In this document: in pieces, positions 1 to 8,244 of the stretch
How the letters are laid out: each line of letters begins with the position of its first letter
Numbering within the stretch: the stretch's first letter is position 1
Assembly: GCF_018919265.1 (NCBI RefSeq)
Contig: NZ_JAHLQO010000001.1
Span: 1 to 64,000, forward strand
DNA length: 64,000 nucleotides
Direction of reading: 5' to 3'
From: Peptoniphilus ovalis
GTDB taxonomy: Bacteria; Bacillota; Clostridia; Tissierellales; Peptoniphilaceae
Made by a program: the position numbers and the translations under genes
The notes under the pieces: generated by a model
The model's database searches: none
Seen by the model: only the letters and a program-made list of their open reading frames with translations
What the model was told of the DNA's origin: nothing

Positions 1-118
1 ATCTGTCATGTAGTGTTTTTGTTATTGCTGCTGTAAGTGTTGTCTTACCGTGGTCAACGTGACCGATTGTTCCAATGTTAACATGTGGTTTATTTCTTTC
101 AAATTTTGATTTAGCCAT
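1..118 (-). CDS. tuf: Elongation factor Tu, N-terminal part (cut by window edge)
   Basis: The reverse strand reads from ATG at 118 into [20 protein letters not shown] and then [11 protein letters not shown]. This is the conserved EF-Tu start with the P-loop GHVDHGKT of the GTPase domain. EF-Tu delivers aminoacyl-tRNA to the ribosome in the cytoplasm. Only the first 39 codons lie in the window; the rest is to the left. A strong GGAGGA ribosome site sits just upstream, and a separate promoter lies in the gap behind it, so the gene need not depend on the MATE gene upstream. Identification is near certain because this stretch is almost invariant in bacteria. Confidence 0.97.
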   Translation of the reverse strand, partial: MAKSKFERNKPHVNIGTIGHVDHGKTTLTAAITKTLHDR

Positions 119-149
119 TTTATCCTCCTCGAGTTTTATAGATATTTTC

Positions 150-178
150 ATAATACATCAAATCTCACTTTTTTTCAA
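150..178 (-). promoter_or_regulatory. Sigma-A-type promoter of tuf
   Basis: On the reverse strand TTGAAA (173-178) and TATTAT (150-155) are 17 bp apart, followed by about 30 bases to the EF-Tu start. Read directly from the sequence; activity is inferred. Confidence 0.7.
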
Positions 179-196
179 GATTTTAGAGATTTTAAG

Positions 197-1540
197 TTAA
201 ATAAGGTCTAGTTTTTTCTTGACAAAAGTCCTCATAAAATAAATAACAAATAATACCGATGCAAACTCTGCAATAGTGTATCCCCACCATACTTCATTGA
301 TTGAGAAATATTTCACTGCGATATAAGCAACTGGAAGTAAGATTACAATTTGTCTTAGTATGGAATCGATTAAAGATAGTATGCCATTTCCAAAGGCTTG
401 GAATATACTTGTGCCGACAATTGAAATTCCTGCAAAGATATAGGACGTTGCACAAATCCTAAGCATTGGAACACCTATTTTAATCATCTCATCAGTTGCA
501 GAGAATATCGATAAGATTTCCCTTGGGAATATCATAATAATCGAAGAAACTACAATCATCATCACAGTTACTGCAGCAAAGGCAAGTTTAATTGTCTTTA
601 AAATTCGATCTTTGTTTTTAGCTCCATAATTATATGCAATTATTGGAACGACACCGTTGTTTATACCAAAGGTTGGCATAAATACAAAGGACTGAACTTT
701 AAAATATGCTCCAACAGCTGCAATGGCAGATGTGGAAATGCCTGATAATAATCTATTTAATACATAAATTGTAAATGATTGAATTGTAACAGTTATAGTA
801 GAGGGAATTCCAACTGCATAAATTCCCTTTATAATTTCTAAATCAAAGCTTGGCTTTTTAATTTTAAGCTCCGGATTTAATTTGTATTCAAAAATTGCTC
901 CGCAAATTGCTCCAATTATTTGACCAGTTACAGTTGCAATTGCAGCTCCCCTTACTCCCATTGCAGGTAGTCCAAAGTATCCAAATATAAAAATTGGATC
1001 TAGAATTATGTTAATCACTGCACCAATAAGTTGAGTTAGCATTGTCAAAACTGCACGACCTGTAGACTGCAAGACTCTTTCAAGAAATATCTGCATAAAT
1101 ACTCCCATTGAAAGACCCATTACAACTTGAAGATAGTCTACAGTATATCCTATGATTTCAGCATCATCGACTTGTGCTGATGCATAAGGAAGTGGAATAA
1201 TTCTCGATAATAAAAATAATATAATTCCGTAGCAAAGTCCTAAGAAAAGTCCAACTTCTGCAACTTTATTTGATTTTTCAAAATCTTTCTCCCCTAAATG
1301 TCTAGAGAGCAGTGAGTTCATACCAACGCCTGTACCAACTGCAACTCCTACCATTATGTTTTGGACAGGAAAAGCAATTGAAATCGCACTAAAGGCAGCT
1401 TCACTAATTTTTCCAACATAATATGAATCCACAAGATTATACATGGATTGTATAAACATAGAGATGACAATTGGAAAGGAAACTTGAAATAGCAACTTAG
1501 GAATGGGCATAGTTCCCAATTTATTTTCTTTATTCTCCAT
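197..1540 (-). CDS. MATE-family multidrug/cation antiporter
   Basis: The 447-residue protein is hydrophobic throughout, with about 12 predicted membrane helices in two similar halves, the usual MATE (MatE) layout and length. Recognisable family stretches include an early PIVISMFIQSMYNLVDSYYV and a second-half counterpart around VGIPSTITVTIQSF. Such proteins export drugs or metabolites across the cytoplasmic membrane using Na+ or H+ gradients; the substrate cannot be told from sequence. The ATG start has AAGGGTGAA a few bases upstream. It is monocistronic: tuf follows with its own promoter, and a divergent dehydrogenase gene lies on the other side. Family assignment is firm, substrate unknown. 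Confidence 0.92.
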   Translation of the reverse strand: MENKENKLGTMPIPKLLFQVSFPIVISMFIQSMYNLVDSYYVGKISEAAFSAISIAFPVQNIMVGVAVGTGVGMNSLLSRHLGEKDFEKSNKVAEVGLFLGLCYGIILFLLSRIIPLPYASAQVDDAEIIGYTVDYLQVVMGLSMGVFMQIFLERVLQSTGRAVLTMLTQLIGAVINIILDPIFIFGYFGLPAMGVRGAAIATVTGQIIGAICGAIFEYKLNPELKIKKPSFDLEIIKGIYAVGIPSTITVTIQSFTIYVLNRLLSGISTSAIAAVGAYFKVQSFVFMPTFGINNGVVPIIAYNYGAKNKDRILKTIKLAFAAVTVMMIVVSSIIMIFPREILSIFSATDEMIKIGVPMLRICATSYIFAGISIVGTSIFQAFGNGILSLIDSILRQIVILLPVAYIAVKYFSINEVWWGYTIAEFASVLFVIYFMRTFVKKKLDLI

Positions 1541-1715
1541 CTTTTCACCCTTTCAACCATTTTATTATATATGAATATATATCTTTTTAAAAGAGCTTGA
1601 AATAATATAAAGAACTCTAAAATTCTTTAATAATTTATCAATAAGAAATAATTAAAATTTTTATTTATTTTTATCGATAAATTAATATATGATACAATGT
1701 ATTCGAGGTGATTAA

Positions 1716-2669
1716 ATGAAATTATTAATTACAAGCGAAATACCAGAAAATATATACAAAGAGCTTGAGGAAAATTTTGAAATAACTTACCACGATTCAA
1801 ATATTCCTCTAAGTCATGATGAAATTAAGGAAAAGATTAAGGGTCATGATGCACTTCTTTGTCCACTATCAGATAAAATCGACAAAGATATTATCGACTC
1901 ATCTGAAAATCTTAAAATAATTGCAAATTATGGTGCTGGATTTGACAATATAGATATAAATTATGCAAGAGAAAAGGGTATAGTTGTAACAAATGCACCT
2001 GCTCCTGCTTCTGCAGTGTCTACTGCTGAACTTACTTTTGGACTAATGCTTGCAGCTGCAAGGAAAATTGTATCAGGAGATAAGGTTACTAGAGCAGGAG
2101 AATTTTATGGTTGGAGACCTACATTTTATTTAGGATCTCAACTTGAAGGCAAGACTCTTGGCATTATAGGTCTTGGAAATATTGGAAAAAATCTTGCAAA
2201 AAGGGCTTGTGCCTTTGGCATGAAAGTTTTATACTATTCACGAAATAGGAAAGAAGATTTTGAAAAAGAGTTTCCCGTTATTTACAAGGATAAAGATTAT
2301 GTAATTGCAAACTCAGACTTTTTAAGTCTTCACACAGCATATGTAGATGAGGTTCACCACATGATTTCAACTAAGGAACTGGAAATGATGAAGGATTCTG
2401 CGATTTTAATAAATGCTTCAAGAGGACCTGTCGTAGATGAAGAAGCTCTTGCTGATGCATTAATTAATAAGACAATTGCAGGTGCTGCTCTTGATGTTTA
2501 CGAATTTGAACCAAAGGTAAATGAAAAACTTTTAGATTTAGATAATGTAATTCTTGCACCTCATCTTGGCAATGCAACTTTTGAAGCAAGACTTGAAATG
2601 GGAGAAAATGCAAAGGACAATCTAATCCAATTTAAAAATGGAGAAACTCCTAAGAATAAAGTTAATTAA
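1716..2669 (+). CDS. D-2-hydroxyacid dehydrogenase, NAD-dependent
   Basis: This 317-residue protein has the full D-isomer 2-hydroxyacid dehydrogenase plan: a split catalytic domain around an NAD-binding Rossmann fold with GLGNIG at residues 152-157. The catalytic triad is visible as R236 (NASRGP), E265 (EFEP) and H283 (APHLG). The family reduces 2-keto acids such as glyoxylate, hydroxypyruvate or branched-chain keto acids with NADH. The sequence is closest in feel to glyoxylate/hydroxypyruvate reductases, but the exact substrate is open. The ATG has GAGGTG upstream. hutG starts 12 bases after its stop, so the two are probably co-transcribed. This may link it to amino-acid fermentation, where keto acids act as electron sinks (inference). 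Confidence 0.9.
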   Translation: MKLLITSEIPENIYKELEENFEITYHDSNIPLSHDEIKEKIKGHDALLCPLSDKIDKDIIDSSENLKIIANYGAGFDNIDINYAREKGIVVTNAPAPASAVSTAELTFGLMLAAARKIVSGDKVTRAGEFYGWRPTFYLGSQLEGKTLGIIGLGNIGKNLAKRACAFGMKVLYYSRNRKEDFEKEFPVIYKDKDYVIANSDFLSLHTAYVDEVHHMISTKELEMMKDSAILINASRGPVVDEEALADALINKTIAGAALDVYEFEPKVNEKLLDLDNVILAPHLGNATFEARLEMGENAKDNLIQFKNGETPKNKVN

Positions 2670-2681
2670 TAGAGGTGTTAA

Positions 2682-3734
2682 ATGATTAATTATTATAGTC
2701 CACAAGATATGTCAGTTTGGTCTGGCCGTGTTGATGATGAAAACGACTACTATTCTTATAGATGGCATCAATGGGTTGAACCAATTGATTTAAATAGTGA
2801 AGACAACGAACCCTTCACTGGTAAGCTTGGCTTTGGAATTTTAGGATTTGAATCTGACCAAGGTATTGAGCTTAACAAGGGAAGATTTGGTGCAGCAGCT
2901 GGACCTGAAGCAATTAGAAAGGAACTTGCAAAACTTCCTTGCCAATTTTCTCAAGAAGTTAAAATCTACGACTGCGGAAATGTTTCAAGTAAATTTACAA
3001 CACTTGATGCAAGTCAAAAAGAACTTGGAAGAGCAGTTGAAGAAATTTTAAACCTTGGACTATTCCCATTAGTTCTAGGTGGCGGACACGAAACTGCTTA
3101 TGGTCACTATCAAGGCCTAAGCAATTACCTTGATGATAAAGATGACAAAAAACTTGGAATAATAAACTTTGATGCTCACTTTGACCTAAGACCTTATGAA
3201 AAAGGCAAGGGTACAAGTGGTACAATGTTTAGACAAATTGCAGATTACACTAAAGAAAAGGGAACTGACTACGGTTACTATGTGTTAGGAATTCAAAGAC
3301 ATTCCAACACTCTTTCACTTTTTGAAACTGCAGAAGAATTAGGTGCAAAATATGTACTTGCAAAGGATATAATCAATGGAGATTTCTTCCACATTGTACA
3401 TCAACTAGATAGATATATTGCAAAGCAAGATCATCTATACGTTACAATTTGTATGGACTGCTTTACTTCTTCCTTTGCGCCAGGAGTATCTGCTCCACAA
3501 CCACTTGGTCTCGACCCAGAAAAGGTAATACTTTTCTTAAAACACATTTTCACTTCTAATAAGCCAATTAGTTTTGATATTTGTGAAGTATCGCCAAGAT
3601 TTGACCACGACTCTGTAACAGCAAACTTAGCTTCTATTTTAGTTTATACAGTAGTTACAGCATCCGCTCAGTTTATCCTTGGAGAAGACAACGATAAGTT
3701 CATTCACACAAGTAAACCAAGTAGAATAGATTAA
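2682..3734 (+). CDS. hutG: Formimidoylglutamase (arginase/ureohydrolase family)
   Basis: The 350-residue protein belongs to the ureohydrolase fold and resembles the HutG branch that makes glutamate and formamide from N-formimidoylglutamate, the last step of one histidine degradation route. Manganese ligand motifs are visible: GGGHE (His136), NFDAHFD (Asp164, His166, Asp168) and CMDCFTSSFAPG, which has the HutG-style form instead of the DxDxxDP of arginase and agmatinase. VSAPQPLGL follows, as in proteobacterial-type HutG. It sits 12 bases behind a hydroxyacid dehydrogenase gene; no hutH, hutU or hutI is nearby, so other histidine genes must lie elsewhere or be absent. A clear terminator follows. 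Substrate assignment is by family resemblance. Confidence 0.87.
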   Translation: MINYYSPQDMSVWSGRVDDENDYYSYRWHQWVEPIDLNSEDNEPFTGKLGFGILGFESDQGIELNKGRFGAAAGPEAIRKELAKLPCQFSQEVKIYDCGNVSSKFTTLDASQKELGRAVEEILNLGLFPLVLGGGHETAYGHYQGLSNYLDDKDDKKLGIINFDAHFDLRPYEKGKGTSGTMFRQIADYTKEKGTDYGYYVLGIQRHSNTLSLFETAEELGAKYVLAKDIINGDFFHIVHQLDRYIAKQDHLYVTICMDCFTSSFAPGVSAPQPLGLDPEKVILFLKHIFTSNKPISFDICEVSPRFDHDSVTANLASILVYTVVTASAQFILGEDNDKFIHTSKPSRID

Positions 3735-3751
3735 AAAAATCTATTATTTAT

Positions 3752-3791
3752 ATACCCTCTTTGCTTAACAAAATAGTAAGGAGGGTATTTT
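3752..3791 (+). terminator. Terminator after hutG
   Basis: ATACCCTC (3752-3759) pairs with GAGGGTAT (3781-3788) and is followed by a T run. It lies 20 bases after the hutG stop. Confidence 0.7.
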
Positions 3792-3812
3792 TATGGAAAT
3801 ACTTAAAAATAA

Positions 3813-3841
3813 TTGACAACAACTTTTGAAAGCATTATAGT
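3813..3841 (+). promoter_or_regulatory. Sigma-A-type promoter of the small lipoprotein gene
   Basis: TTGACA (3813-3818) and TATAGT (3836-3841) are exactly 17 bp apart, about 40 bases before the start at 3884. Confidence 0.75.
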
Positions 3842-3883
3842 TTAATTAAATAAATCGGTAAATTTTTATTAAAGGATTATTCT

Positions 3884-4324
3884 ATGATTAAAAAAGTTCT
3901 TATTTTGACTTTTATTTTAATTTTTACAACATCTTGCTCAAAAGCTAATTTATATTCTTTAAAAACTGACTTAAGCCACAAGGAAAAGGTCGAAAAATTA
4001 ATAAATCAATTGGATTGGGAGAACAAAGACCCCTACAAAATAGAAATAAAAGATAAAACAATTACCATTATTTTTGACAATGATGAAGATTATTATAAAA
4101 TGAATTTAAAACCCTATTTTGTGAATTCATTTTACCTATTAATATTAACAGATGCAAGGGAAATAAATTATAAAAATAATGTTGGAACTATATTTTCCTT
4201 TGATGATTACTTAGCAAATGAATTTTTATCTTACCAAACTAAAAAGAGCATAGATGATTATAAAAATAGCGAAGAAGAATTCCACAAATTAGAAAAGTTT
4301 ATGAAAAATTTAAAAGTCAATTAA
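3884..4324 (+). CDS. Small lipoprotein of unknown function
   Basis: The 146-residue product starts with a lipoprotein signal: MIKK, a hydrophobic stretch, then FTTSC with the lipidated Cys at about residue 18. It should therefore be anchored on the outer face of the membrane. The mature part is charged, with many Lys, Asp and Tyr residues and no motif I recognise. AAAGGA lies 8 bases before the ATG, and a good promoter precedes it, so it is probably a real single-gene unit. Convergent genes and a shared hairpin follow. I cannot assign a function; it may be a lineage-restricted surface protein. Confidence 0.75.
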   Translation: MIKKVLILTFILIFTTSCSKANLYSLKTDLSHKEKVEKLINQLDWENKDPYKIEIKDKTITIIFDNDEDYYKMNLKPYFVNSFYLLILTDAREINYKNNVGTIFSFDDYLANEFLSYQTKKSIDDYKNSEEEFHKLEKFMKNLKVN

Positions 4325-4408
4325 TAATTCTATATTCTAGAAAGCTTAAAATTTTTTGAGTTTCTGCTCAAATGTATAGTAAAAAGAAAATAATTTTTGA
4401 ATTAATAA

Positions 4409-4449
4409 GAAAACCTCTCTTCCATATAAAATGGTTGAGAGGTTTTTTA
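4409..4449. terminator. Bidirectional terminator between convergent genes
   Basis: AAAACCTCTC and GAGAGGTTTTTT form a stem that gives a T run in both directions. It can end both the lipoprotein gene (+) and the ABC operon (-). Confidence 0.75.
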
Positions 4450-4452
4450 AGA

Positions 4453-5232
4453 TTAGAGAGAGTTTCCTGACTCAATACTTATTTCATAAAATTTATCAAG
4501 TATATCATCTAGATTTGTATTTTTCTTTTCTTCGCCAGATTTATCCATAACTGCGTGGCCCTTGTGCATCATTAACATTCTGTCGCCATATTTTAGAGAG
4601 TATTTAAGATTGTGTGTTACCATAAGTGCTGTCAGATTTTTTTCTCTGACAATTTTATTTGTCATTTCCATTACTATATCTGCAGTCTTTGGATCAAGAG
4701 CCGCTGTGTGCTCATCTAGGATTAAGAATTCTATAGGCACAAGTGTCGCCATAAGAAGTGCAACAGCTTGTCTTTGTCCACCTGAAAGGGAACCAACTTT
4801 ATCTTCAAGTTTATCTTCAAGTCCAAGACCTATTGGTCTTAACATTTCCTTGTACTCGTCGATTTTCTTTTTGTTGATTCCTCTAGTCAAATTCCAAGGT
4901 TTTCCTTTGTTATCAGCCATTGACATATTTTCAAGAAGTGTCATTGAGGGTGATGTTCCAATTTTAGGATCTTGAAAGACTCTACCCATTAATTTATATC
5001 TTCTGTGTTCTGGAATTTTATTTAGATTTTTGCCATCCACATAAATTTCGCCAGCATCAGGTAGAAGAGATCCACAAATTAAATTAAGCATCGTACTCTT
5101 GCCTGATCCATTGGATCCAATTATGCTTACAAATTCTCCCTCGCCGATTTTTAAATTAAAATCATTGAAAAGAGTCGTCTCATTAACTGTTCCTATATTA
5201 AATGTTTTATCAATAGATTTTAGTTCAAGCAT
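4453..5232 (-). CDS. trpZ: ABC transporter ATPase, TrpXYZ-type (TrpZ-like)
   Basis: The ATPase has Walker A GSNGSGKST, signature LSGGQRQA and Walker B LILDEHTAALDP, plus the switch His in VTHNL. I place the start at the ATG at 5232 (protein starting MLELKS, 259 residues) because AGAAGG lies 6 bases upstream; an in-frame TTG at 5262 would add ten residues containing that ribosome site. It overlaps the permease stop by 8 bases, so the genes are translationally coupled. With the permease and binding protein it forms an importer of the COG2984/COG4120/COG1101 type. The T-box upstream points to tryptophan or a precursor as substrate. It is membrane-associated on the cytoplasmic side. Confidence 0.88.
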   Translation of the reverse strand: MLELKSIDKTFNIGTVNETTLFNDFNLKIGEGEFVSIIGSNGSGKSTMLNLICGSLLPDAGEIYVDGKNLNKIPEHRRYKLMGRVFQDPKIGTSPSMTLLENMSMADNKGKPWNLTRGINKKKIDEYKEMLRPIGLGLEDKLEDKVGSLSGGQRQAVALLMATLVPIEFLILDEHTAALDPKTADIVMEMTNKIVREKNLTALMVTHNLKYSLKYGDRMLMMHKGHAVMDKSGEEKKNTNLDDILDKFYEISIESGNSL

Positions 5233-6103
5233 TTTTTGCCTTCTTTCTATTCTTTCTTCCAATTACAAGAATTATTAAAAATATCATTGCAGTTATGAGC
5301 TTCATTGAATTTGTTGAGAAACCTATTGCTATTGCAATTGCAATTGATGCCTTGTAAAGAATTGATCCAATTAAAACCTTTGTAGTGTCTTTCATTACAT
5401 AAAGATTTTGTAAAAGCTTCATTCCAAGTACTACTGCAGCAAGTCCCATTACCATTGAGCCTGTACCCATTGAGATTTCAAAAAATCTCTGCTCTTGTGC
5501 TACAAGTGCTCCACTAAAGGCAACAAGTCCATTGGAAAGTGCTAGTCCCAAAATTTTAACAACTCCCGGGTCGACTGCCATTGTTCTTACAAGTGTTTCG
5601 TTATCTCCACAAGCTTTAAGTATAAAACCTGCCTTTGTCTTTAAAAATTCATCAAGCAAAATTTTTACAATTATTACTATTGGAATCATAGTAATTAAAA
5701 CTGTGTACTTGTTTAAATTCGCTGGAATTAAATTTGCAAGCCCTGTTGTGAAAATTGTTTCTTTGTTAAAAATTGGTACATTGGCTTTTCCTGCCACAGT
5801 AAGGTTTATTGTCCAAAGTGCAGTTTGCATTATAAGTCCTGCAAGTAGGTCTTGTACTTTTAATTTTATGTGAATTACTCCTGTAAGCATTCCTGCAACG
5901 GCGCCTCCCAAGAAAGAAAGCACAAGTGCAAGTGCTGGTGGGATTCCAGCTAGGACTGCAAAAACTGTAATTGCAGCTCCCAGTGGAAATGATCCATCTA
6001 CTGTTAAATCTGGAAAATCTAAAATGCTATAAGCTATATAAAGTCCCAGTGCTAGAAATGAGTAAGTGAGCCCCTGCTCTATCACTCCTAAAATTATATC
6101 CAT
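5225..6103 (-). CDS. trpY: ABC transporter permease, TrpXYZ-type (TrpY-like)
   Basis: The 292-residue integral membrane protein has about 8-9 hydrophobic segments and resembles the branched-chain/LIV-like permease family used by COG2984-type importers. The start MDIILGVIEQGLTYSFLALG is typical of that family. AGAGGGAAG precedes the ATG. It lies between the lipoprotein binding-protein gene (31 bases upstream) and the ATPase gene (8-base overlap), giving a binding protein-permease-ATPase order. The C-terminus ends in a basic tail, probably cytoplasmic. Substrate is inferred from the operon's T-box rather than from this protein. Confidence 0.87.
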   Translation of the reverse strand: MDIILGVIEQGLTYSFLALGLYIAYSILDFPDLTVDGSFPLGAAITVFAVLAGIPPALALVLSFLGGAVAGMLTGVIHIKLKVQDLLAGLIMQTALWTINLTVAGKANVPIFNKETIFTTGLANLIPANLNKYTVLITMIPIVIIVKILLDEFLKTKAGFILKACGDNETLVRTMAVDPGVVKILGLALSNGLVAFSGALVAQEQRFFEISMGTGSMVMGLAAVVLGMKLLQNLYVMKDTTKVLIGSILYKASIAIAIAIGFSTNSMKLITAMIFLIILVIGRKNRKKAKNA

Positions 6104-6134
6104 TATTCTTCCCTCTAATCTCTAGTTTTTAAAA

Positions 6135-7181
6135 TTATTTTGCTTCAGGCGCAGAAATTTCTTCAAATAATTCTGTTGCTCTACCTGTAAGTGCATCTGA
6201 TAAAGTTACTCCAAGATTATCTGCAACTTTTTTATTTAAATAAAGGTTTGGCTCAAGTATTGTTTCAAATGGCATTTCACTAGCTTTTGCTTCGCCCTTT
6301 AAAACTTTTGCAGCCATTTTACCAGTTTGATTTCCAAGAGAAATATATTCAATACCTTCAGATCCGATACATCCTATTCTAACTTGTTCAATTTCAGATC
6401 CATAAATTGGAATCTTTTTAGCATTAGCTTTGTCTAAAATTTGTGGAAGTGAATTAACAACTGTGTTGTCTAGTAAGTTTGTCATAACATCAACTTTTGT
6501 AAGAATGTTGTCAGTTGCTAGAGGAATATCAGAAGTTGTATTAATTGCTTCATCAACTATTTCAAAATTGTATTTAGGTGCAATTTCTTTATAAGTTGCA
6601 AGCATTGAATCTGAGTTTGCTTCACTTGAAGTGTGAAGTATTCCAACATTTTTAGCATCTGGTAGCATTTCTCTTATAAGTTTTAATTGAGCATCAACTG
6701 GAAGTACATCACTTGTACCTGTAATATTTCCAACAGATTTTCCATCTTCAGTTGCAAGCTGTGCTTCAACTGGATCAGTAACTGCAGTGTAAATTACTGG
6801 AATGTCAGTGTTCATTGCAGCATTATAAGCAGCCATTGCTGATGGAGTTGCAATAGAAATAATCATATCGTATTTATTTGATACGAAAGAATCAGCAATT
6901 TGAGAGTTGATTCCCATATCAGCTTGAGCATTTTGGTAATCAATTTCTAAGTTCTTGCCTTCTTCAAATCCAGCTTCTTTCAATCCTTCGATAACTCCAG
7001 TTCTACAGTTGTCAAGAGAACCGTGTTGAGCAAATTGAAGTATACCTACCTTATAAACCTTATCATCAGTAGCTGTAGTAGCCTCAGCCTTATTTGTTTC
7101 TTCTACCTTAGCATCATTTCCCTTAGGTGATGAGCATCCAACTAACATAAGCATTGCGATAATTAACATAATTTTTTTCAT
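6135..7181 (-). CDS. trpX: ABC transporter substrate-binding lipoprotein (TrpX-like)
   Basis: The 348-residue protein begins with a lipoprotein signal peptide ending LVGC (Cys about residue 16), followed by a low-complexity Lys/Glu/Ala/Thr linker and then a periplasmic-binding-like fold of the COG2984 family (VGILQFAQHGSLDNCRTG is a typical opening). It should be anchored outside the membrane and feed the permease encoded next. Related proteins in streptococci are called TrpX and are controlled by Trp T-boxes; here too a T-box with a probable TGG specifier precedes the gene. AAAGGAGAAAG lies just before the ATG. Family is firm; tryptophan as substrate is a good inference. Confidence 0.87.
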   Translation of the reverse strand: MKKIMLIIAMLMLVGCSSPKGNDAKVEETNKAEATTATDDKVYKVGILQFAQHGSLDNCRTGVIEGLKEAGFEEGKNLEIDYQNAQADMGINSQIADSFVSNKYDMIISIATPSAMAAYNAAMNTDIPVIYTAVTDPVEAQLATEDGKSVGNITGTSDVLPVDAQLKLIREMLPDAKNVGILHTSSEANSDSMLATYKEIAPKYNFEIVDEAINTTSDIPLATDNILTKVDVMTNLLDNTVVNSLPQILDKANAKKIPIYGSEIEQVRIGCIGSEGIEYISLGNQTGKMAAKVLKGEAKASEMPFETILEPNLYLNKKVADNLGVTLSDALTGRATELFEEISAPEAK

Positions 7182-7214
7182 TTTTCTTTCTCCTTTTCTT
7201 TTTGTGTGAGAAGG

Positions 7215-7496
7215 ATGGAATAAAAAAAGACTTCCATCCTATAATTAGGACAAAAGTCATAACTTCTGCGGTACCACCTAAATTTGCTTAAAGCACACCT
7301 CACATCAATACTATCATATTGGTCTTATTTTAACGGCTAAGTCCCGTCGGGTATTACTTTAAACTAAGTTTATTTCTTCCCGCCCTCAGAAGTCCATTCA
7401 TTTAAAAAGCCTGTATACGATTCTCACAGCAAATGAATCGCTCTCTTAATACCTCTTTAAAAACTACTACTCTTCGTTATCGGTTTCGCTATTTGA
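7215..7496 (-). ncRNA. T-box leader, probable tryptophan specificity
   Basis: The reverse strand between promoter and TrpX gene carries a full T-box. The conserved antiterminator core AGGTGGTACCGCAG is at 7266-7279. A long Stem I lies at about 7370-7490, and TGG (7394-7396) sits in the expected 3' side of the specifier loop, in the context GAATGGACTTC. A terminator with T7 follows. Uncharged tRNA-Trp would bind and favour read-through. Specifier choice is by eye and fits the transporter it controls. Confidence 0.9.
7222..7258 (-). terminator. T-box regulated terminator of trpXYZ
   Basis: GACTTTTGTCCT pairs with AGGATGGAAGTC (12 bp with G-T pairs), with a six-base loop and seven Ts. Its left arm begins just after the T-box motif, as expected for mutually exclusive folding. 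Confidence 0.85.
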
Positions 7497-7501
7497 AAAA
7501 T

Positions 7502-7530
7502 ATAATACTATCTTTTAAAAACTTTGTCAA
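7502..7530 (-). promoter_or_regulatory. Sigma-A-type promoter of the T-box/trpXYZ operon
   Basis: TTGACA (7525-7530) and TATTAT (7502-7507) are 17 bp apart on the reverse strand, directly before the T-box. Confidence 0.85.
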
Positions 7531-7650
7531 TACTTTTTGTTTTAATTTTTTATTTATTTTATCAGAACATTTAAAAAATGAATAAACTAAAAAACTGGTG
7601 TTATAAATAGCATAATAATTTTTATAAAAGCTTTCGTATTACAACGTCTT

Positions 7651-8244
7651 CTAAAAATCATCAATATAACCAATTTCCTTTGCCCTATTAATTGCCTGAA
7701 CAGTATTACTTACATCAATTTTTTCGTAAATATTTGCAATGTGATTGTAAAGAGTTCTTTCACTAATAAATAAATCGCTTGCTGTTTCTTTTTTAGTTTT
7801 TCCTTTGGAAAGCTCTTTTAAAACTTCAATTTCTCTATCTGTAAGTCTATCAACTAACTCTTCTTCTTCAAAAATATTTTCTCCCTTGTAAACTTTATGA
7901 ATTTCTGCGACAAGATTATCCACATCTACGGATTTATTTATAAAAGCATTTGCTCCATATTTATGTGCCAATTCTTTGTAATTCATCAAATCATAGGAAG
8001 TTAAAATAATTATTTTCAATTCTTCATTTAATAATTTTACATCTTTAATTAAATCAAGCCCTGTCTTTTTATCTTTTAAGTTTATATCAATAATAGCAAT
8101 TTCATAGGTCGAATTTTTTAATTTACTTAAAAATAAATCGATATCGGAAACATAATCAATTATAAAATTTTCTTCCCGTTCTTCTAAAAGCATTTTTAGG
8201 CTCTCTCCGAAAATCTTATGATCATCTATAAAAATTATTTTCAT
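7651..8244 (-). CDS. Response regulator, NarL/LuxR type
   Basis: The 197-residue protein has an N-terminal receiver domain with acidic pair D7-D8, phosphoacceptor D53 (IIDINL), T82 and K104 (all receiver landmarks present), then a LuxR-type helix-turn-helix at about residues 133-190 (LTDREIEVLKELSKGKT and SERTLYNHI). It should be phosphorylated by the histidine kinase encoded upstream, whose reading frame overlaps this one by 23 bases, and then bind DNA. It is the last gene of an operon that starts with an ABC ATPase, so it probably controls that transporter or its own operon. The signal is unknown. Confidence 0.93.
   Translation of the reverse strand: MKIIFIDDHKIFGESLKMLLEEREENFIIDYVSDIDLFLSKLKNSTYEIAIIDINLKDKKTGLDLIKDVKLLNEELKIIILTSYDLMNYKELAHKYGANAFINKSVDVDNLVAEIHKVYKGENIFEEEELVDRLTDREIEVLKELSKGKTKKETASDLFISERTLYNHIANIYEKIDVSNTVQAINRAKEIGYIDDF

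Noticed and set aside
1-200. tRNA genes near tuf
   Set aside because: No cloverleaf-like sequence was seen in the short part of this locus inside the window.
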